NCBI GenBank assembly: GCA_934565425.1
Contig: CAKTHW010000058.1
Span: 1-9,908, forward strand
Length of the DNA stretch: 9,908 nucleotides
Reading direction: 5' to 3'
From: an uncultured Oscillospiraceae bacterium
GTDB lineage: Bacteria; Bacillota; Clostridia; Oscillospirales; Oscillospiraceae
A program made the position numbers and the translations under genes. Below are positions 6,380 through 9,908 of this stretch, piece by piece; position 1 is the stretch's first letter; each line of letters begins with the position of its first letter. Below the pieces are notes generated by a model. The model was not told the origin of the DNA. It ran no database searches and saw only the letters and a program-made list of their open reading frames with translations.

Positions 6380-7468
6380 TCACCGTTGGCCGTCCCAGGG
6401 CTTCACGATGGTGCCGCCTCCCAGGACTACATCGCCGTCATAGAGCACCACCGCCTGTCCCGGCGTCACGGCGCGCACCGGCGTGTCAAAGCGCACCAGC
6501 AGTTCGTCCTCGCCGGTCTGTTCCACCGTGCAGGGGGTCTCCAGCTGGGTGTGCCGGGTCTTGGCGGTGCAGCGGAGGGGCTGGTCGATGCAGTCGCAGG
6601 CGATGAGGTTCAGGTCGGTGGCCACCAGGCCGTCGGAGAACAGCTCATCGTTGTCCCCCAGGGTGACCGTGTTGGCGTTCACGTCCTTGTCCACCACGTA
6701 GGCCCGCTTGCCCAGGGCGATGTTCAGGTTCTTCCGCTGACCCAGGGTGTACCGGATGTGCCCCTTGTGGGTGCCCAGCACATTGCCGTCCCGGTCGATG
6801 TAGTTGCCGCAGGGGACGGTGGTGCCGGTGAAGTGCTCGATAAACCCGCCGTAGTCGCCGTTGGGCACGAAGCAGATGTCCTGGCTGTCCCGTTTCCGGG
6901 CGTTCAGGAAGCCGTGCTGAGCGGCGATCTCCCGCACCTCCACCTTGGTCAGGCCGCCCAGAGGCAGCAGGAAGTGTGCCATCTGCTCCTGGGTCAGGTT
7001 GTAGAGGAAGTAGGTCTGGTCTTTTTTGGTGTCCACGCTCTTTTTCAGCAGCCAGCGGCCGTTCTCCTGGACGATCTGGCCGTAGTGACCGGTGGCCACG
7101 TAGTCCATCTCAATCTCCCGGGCACGGCTCACCAGCTTGCCGAACTTCATATACCGGTTGCAGTTGATGCAGGGGTTGGGGGTCAGCCCGTGCAGGTAGC
7201 TGTCCGCAAAGGGCTGCATGACGGTGCGGCGGAAGTCCTCTGCGAAGTTGAACACATAGTGCTGCAAGCCCAGCCGGTAGCAGACGGATTTGGCGTCGTC
7301 CACATCCCTAAGAGAACAGCAGGAGGATTCCATCCCCGCCCCAATATCTTCGTTGTCGAACAGGCGCATGGTGCATCCCACCACGTCATATCCCTGCTCC
7401 TTCAGCAGGCAGGCGGATACGGAGCTGTCTACCCCGCCGCTCATGCCGCACAATACTTTTCCCTTCAA
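6380..7468 (-). CDS. mnmA: tRNA-specific 2-thiouridylase MnmA
   Basis: MnmA adenylates and thiolates U34 in tRNAs for Lys, Glu and Gln, taking sulfur as a persulfide. The protein is 362 residues, a typical length. The PP-loop SGGVDSS (10-16) binds ATP. The catalytic cysteine is in TPNPCINCNR (Cys100), and its partner is in RDSQDICFVPNGDY (Cys199). GHYG (127-130), KKDQTYFLYNL and HIRYTLGQRKNL are further family motifs. The C-terminal beta-barrel (about 275-362) is complete. The start is a TTG at 7466-7468, giving MKGKVLCGMSGG; it is supported by AGAGGG centred near 7480, about 9 bases upstream. The only nearby ATG (7487-7489) is in another frame, and starting at Met9 would cut into the nucleotide-binding strand. 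The gene lies downstream of clpC across a hairpin and just before the lipoprotein gene. Confidence 0.97.
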   Translation of the reverse strand: MKGKVLCGMSGGVDSSVSACLLKEQGYDVVGCTMRLFDNEDIGAGMESSCCSLRDVDDAKSVCYRLGLQHYVFNFAEDFRRTVMQPFADSYLHGLTPNPCINCNRYMKFGKLVSRAREIEMDYVATGHYGQIVQENGRWLLKKSVDTKKDQTYFLYNLTQEQMAHFLLPLGGLTKVEVREIAAQHGFLNARKRDSQDICFVPNGDYGGFIEHFTGTTVPCGNYIDRDGNVLGTHKGHIRYTLGQRKNLNIALGKRAYVVDKDVNANTVTLGDNDELFSDGLVATDLNLIACDCIDQPLRCTAKTRHTQLETPCTVEQTGEDELLVRFDTPVRAVTPGQAVVLYDGDVVLGGGTIVKPWDGQR

Positions 7469-7529
7469 ACGATGCTTCCCTCTTTCGCATCCAATACTTT
7501 GGAAGTTTTTTTCTTCTTGTAGCAGAAAG

Positions 7530-7570
7530 CCTCTGCATGAGCCGGTGCTGCCACCGGCTCAATACAGAGG
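7530..7570 (-). terminator. compound hairpin between clpC and mnmA
   Basis: A perfect 9-bp stem, GAGCCGGTG (7539-7547) with CACCGGCTC (7552-7560) and a 4-base loop, is nested inside CCTCTG (7530-7535) and CAGAGG (7565-7570). Read on the minus strand it begins 8 bases after the clpC stop and is followed by CTTTCT, a weak U-tract. It probably terminates or attenuates clpC transcription ahead of mnmA, for which I see no convincing separate promoter. Confidence 0.6.
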
Positions 7571-7578
7571 TGTCGTGG

Positions 7579-9908
7579 TTATTCCAGAACGATCTTATCC
7601 TGCGCAGCTGTGGCATGGATGGCCTTGACAGGCTCCATGTAGCTGTCGATCAGGCGCAGGGCGATGGCGTCCTCCAGCTCCCGCTGGATGAGCCGACGCA
7701 GGTTCCGAGCGCCGTAGGTCAGGGAGTAAGATTTCTTGGTCAGGTATTCCTCCAAGCTGTCGTCCCAAGTGAAGGCGATGTCCTTTTCCCGCATGGCGTC
7801 CCGCAGCTCGCCCAGCATGATGCGGGTGATGCCTCGGAAGTTGTCCTCGGTCAGGCGGTTGAAATGAATGATCTCATCCACACGGTTGAGGAATTCCGGA
7901 CGGAGGAAGGACTGCAATGCCTTCATGGTCTTCTCCTTGTCCTGCTGGCTGATGGTACGCCCAAAGCCTACAGAGCTGCTCTGGCCGGAACTGCCGGCAT
8001 TGGAGGTCATGACGATGACGGTGTTCTCAAAGTTGACCTTTCTGCCATGGGCATCGGTGACCACACCATCATCTAGGATCTGGAGCAGGACATTGAGCAC
8101 ATCCGGATGCGCCTTCTCGATCTCATCAAAGAGGATAACACTATAAGGCTTCCGGCGGATTTTTTCCGTCAGCTGACCTGCTTCATCATAGCCCACATAG
8201 CCGGGAGGGGAGCCGATGAGACGGGAGACAGCGTGCTTTTCCATATACTCGGACATATCCAGCCGAATGAGGGCGTCCGGAGTGTGGAACAGGTCGTTGG
8301 CCAACTGCTTGACCAGCTCGGTCTTGCCCACGCCGGTAGCCCCGACAAAGAGGAAGGAGACTGGCTTATGCTTGGGAGAAATCCCCACCCGATTCCGGCG
8401 GATGGCGGCGGTGACTGCATCAACAGCCTCATCCTGGCCGATGATATGCTCCTTGAGCCGTTCGTCCAGCTTGGACAGCCGTTCAAACTCGCTCTCCTCG
8501 ATGCGGCTGGCAGGGATCCCCGTCCACTGTTCGACTACATTGGCCAGGTTTTCCACGGTCAGTTCGGGCTTGGGCAGCGCCTTGAGAGACTGGATGGCCT
8601 CCTCCACCTGGATGATCTTGCTGCGCAGCATGGCCACCTGGGCGTACTGCTGGTAATCCTGCGCCCGCAGCTCCTGAAGCTGCTTGGTCAGGTCGTCCAG
8701 GCGCTGGTTGGCATCGTCGATCTTGTCCTGATTCTGCTTCAGGCAGATGTCCCGTTGGATCTGCTCGTAATACTCATTGGGGATGCGCAGGCGCTCCTGG
8801 TTCAGCTCGGTGATCTCCTGGCGGACGCGAGCCTGCTCTTTTTCCTTCTCGTTGATCTCCAAGCCACGGCGTGCCTCTGCCTCGGAGCTCTGCTGCTGGA
8901 TCATATCCTGCTCCAGCTCCAGGTCGGCCTTTTCCTTCTTCTTCTGGGCCAGCTCCATCAGGTTCTTGTTGTGCAGGTTCACGTCAGAGCAGGCTTCATC
9001 CAACAGGTCGATGGCCTTGTCGGGCAGGAACCGGTCGGTGATATAGCGCTCGGACATGAGCACGGCCTGGCGGGCGACGGCGTCGGGGATGACCACCTCG
9101 TGGAAGTCCTCATAGTAGTGAGCGATGCCCCGGATGATCTTCACGGTATCGTCGATGGAAGGCTCTGCCACAGTGACGGGCTGGAAACGGCGTTCCAGAG
9201 CGGCGTCTTTTTCGATATACTTGCGGTATTCGTTGAAGGTCGTGGCGCCCACCACCTGGATCTCACCGCGGGAGAGGGCGGGTTTCATGATGTTGGCGGC
9301 GTTCATAGAACCTTCCGCGTCGCCGGCACCCACCATGTTGTGCACCTCGTCGATGACCAGGATGATGTTCCCGGCGCGGGTGATCTCCTTGATGAGGCCC
9401 TTCATCCGGCTCTCGAACTGGCCGCGGAACTGGGTGCCTGCCACCAGGGCGGTCAGGTCCAACAGGTAGACCTCCTTGTCCTGGAGCTTGTAGGGCACCT
9501 GTCCCTTGACGATGCGCTGAGCCAGTGCTTCGGCGATGGCGGTCTTGCCCACGCCAGGCTCGCCGATGAGGCAGGGGTTGTTCTTCTGTCTCCGGTTCAG
9601 GATCTGAACCACGCGAGCCAGCTCTTCCTCTCTGCCGATGATCTCATCCAGCTGACCGGCACGTGCCTTGTTGGTCAGGGAGATGCAGTAGCTGTCCAGG
9701 TATTTGGACTTCTTGCCCCCCTTGGACTTCCCTTCGGAACGGCTCACCGGCGGCTCCTTGGGTTCGCTCCCCTCCTCTTCCGAGTGGGAACGGCGGTTGA
9801 ACAGCTTGCCCAGGAAGGGGAAGGTGGCGGTCTTGCCCTCTTCGTCCTCCTCGTCCTCACTGTCCCCGTCACTCAAGTCCATGCCGCCGCCCATCAGCTC
9901 TTCCAGTC
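7579..9908 (-). CDS. clpC: ClpC-type AAA+ ATP-dependent protease subunit (N-terminus outside the window)
   Basis: This double-AAA+ unfoldase threads proteins into a protease, most likely ClpP. The frame is open to the window edge, so the N-terminal Clp repeat domain and true start lie beyond 9908; an internal Met at 9894 is used for numbering. A charged linker (1-65, acidic then Lys/Ser-rich) precedes domain 1, which has Walker [10 protein letters not shown] (111-119), Walker B VIDEVH (180-185) and arginine finger RR (235-236). A coiled-coil middle region follows (about 313-443). Domain 2 has Walker [10 protein letters not shown] (518-526), Walker [11 protein letters not shown] (587-596) and sensor-2 GAR (728-730). 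SVGFG (641-645) matches the ClpP-docking loop position of ClpC/ClpA proteins and argues against ClpB. The middle region is roughly twice the length usual for ClpC and shows no UVR motif. The gene symbol is by closest family; clpA-like naming is possible. Confidence 0.9.
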   Translation of the reverse strand, partial: LEELMGGGMDLSDGDSEDEEDEEGKTATFPFLGKLFNRRSHSEEEGSEPKEPPVSRSEGKSKGGKKSKYLDSYCISLTNKARAGQLDEIIGREEELARVVQILNRRQKNNPCLIGEPGVGKTAIAEALAQRIVKGQVPYKLQDKEVYLLDLTALVAGTQFRGQFESRMKGLIKEITRAGNIILVIDEVHNMVGAGDAEGSMNAANIMKPALSRGEIQVVGATTFNEYRKYIEKDAALERRFQPVTVAEPSIDDTVKIIRGIAHYYEDFHEVVIPDAVARQAVLMSERYITDRFLPDKAIDLLDEACSDVNLHNKNLMELAQKKKEKADLELEQDMIQQQSSEAEARRGLEINEKEKEQARVRQEITELNQERLRIPNEYYEQIQRDICLKQNQDKIDDANQRLDDLTKQLQELRAQDYQQYAQVAMLRSKIIQVEEAIQSLKALPKPELTVENLANVVEQWTGIPASRIEESEFERLSKLDERLKEHIIGQDEAVDAVTAAIRRNRVGISPKHKPVSFLFVGATGVGKTELVKQLANDLFHTPDALIRLDMSEYMEKHAVSRLIGSPPGYVGYDEAGQLTEKIRRKPYSVILFDEIEKAHPDVLNVLLQILDDGVVTDAHGRKVNFENTVIVMTSNAGSSGQSSSVGFGRTISQQDKEKTMKALQSFLRPEFLNRVDEIIHFNRLTEDNFRGITRIMLGELRDAMREKDIAFTWDDSLEEYLTKKSYSLTYGARNLRRLIQRELEDAIALRLIDSYMEPVKAIHATAAQDKIVLE

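Noticed and set aside
4648..6606. 652-codon open frame on the plus strand opposite the lipoprotein and the end of mnmA
   Set aside because: It is antisense to a gene with a clear signal peptide and SD site. Its product is a low-complexity Leu/Val/Gly/His/Gln mix typical of the mirror of GC-rich codons, and it has no ribosome binding site. It also runs across the shared terminator.
6239..7522. 427-codon open frame on the plus strand opposite mnmA
   Set aside because: It is antisense to an unmistakable MnmA with intact catalytic motifs. Its composition is a codon-mirror artefact.

Overview
The window looks like a piece of chromosome from a Gram-positive, Firmicutes/Bacillota-type bacterium. 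An Oscillospiraceae-like gut clostridium is my best guess, based on the GC-rich third codon positions, the strong AGGAG ribosome binding sites, the ylxM-ffh-rpsP-khpA-rimM-trmD gene order and a ClpC-type AAA+ protein. This placement is inference; no 16S gene or other definitive marker is present.

Left half, plus strand (about 130-3965): one translation/secretion operon. A strong sigma-A-like promoter (TTGACA/TATAGT) with a dyad over the predicted transcription start drives ylxM and ffh (signal recognition particle GTPase and its partner). These are followed by rpsP (ribosomal protein S16), khpA (KH-domain RNA-binding protein), rimM (30S maturation factor) and trmD (tRNA m1G37 methyltransferase). 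A compound inverted repeat separates khpA from rimM, and a perfect 12-bp hairpin follows trmD. The usual next gene, rplS (L19), is not there. The main anomaly is rpsP. The conserved first ten or so residues of S16 are missing, and a ribosome binding site is joined directly to the middle of the coding sequence, as if 30-40 bp had been deleted.

Centre (3966-4710): a short accessory stretch holds a well-formed 17-bp inverted repeat, a small XRE-family regulator with an unassigned C-terminal half, and a bidirectional terminator shared with the convergent gene.

Right half, minus strand (4720-9908): reading leftwards, these are a large ClpC-type double-AAA+ unfoldase (its N-terminus lies beyond the window), a compound terminator, mnmA (tRNA U34 2-thiouridylase, TTG start) and, 25 bp behind mnmA, a 544-residue lipoprotein of unknown function. 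The ClpC-like protein has an unusually long coiled-coil middle region without a visible UVR motif and a charged linker before its first AAA+ domain.

Most of the window is conserved housekeeping. I see no CRISPR array, transposase, phage, toxin-antitoxin or rRNA/tRNA gene, and no clear evidence of a new multi-gene system. The items most worth checking are the damaged rpsP start, the two operator-like dyads, the unusual Clp ATPase and the uncharacterised lipoprotein.
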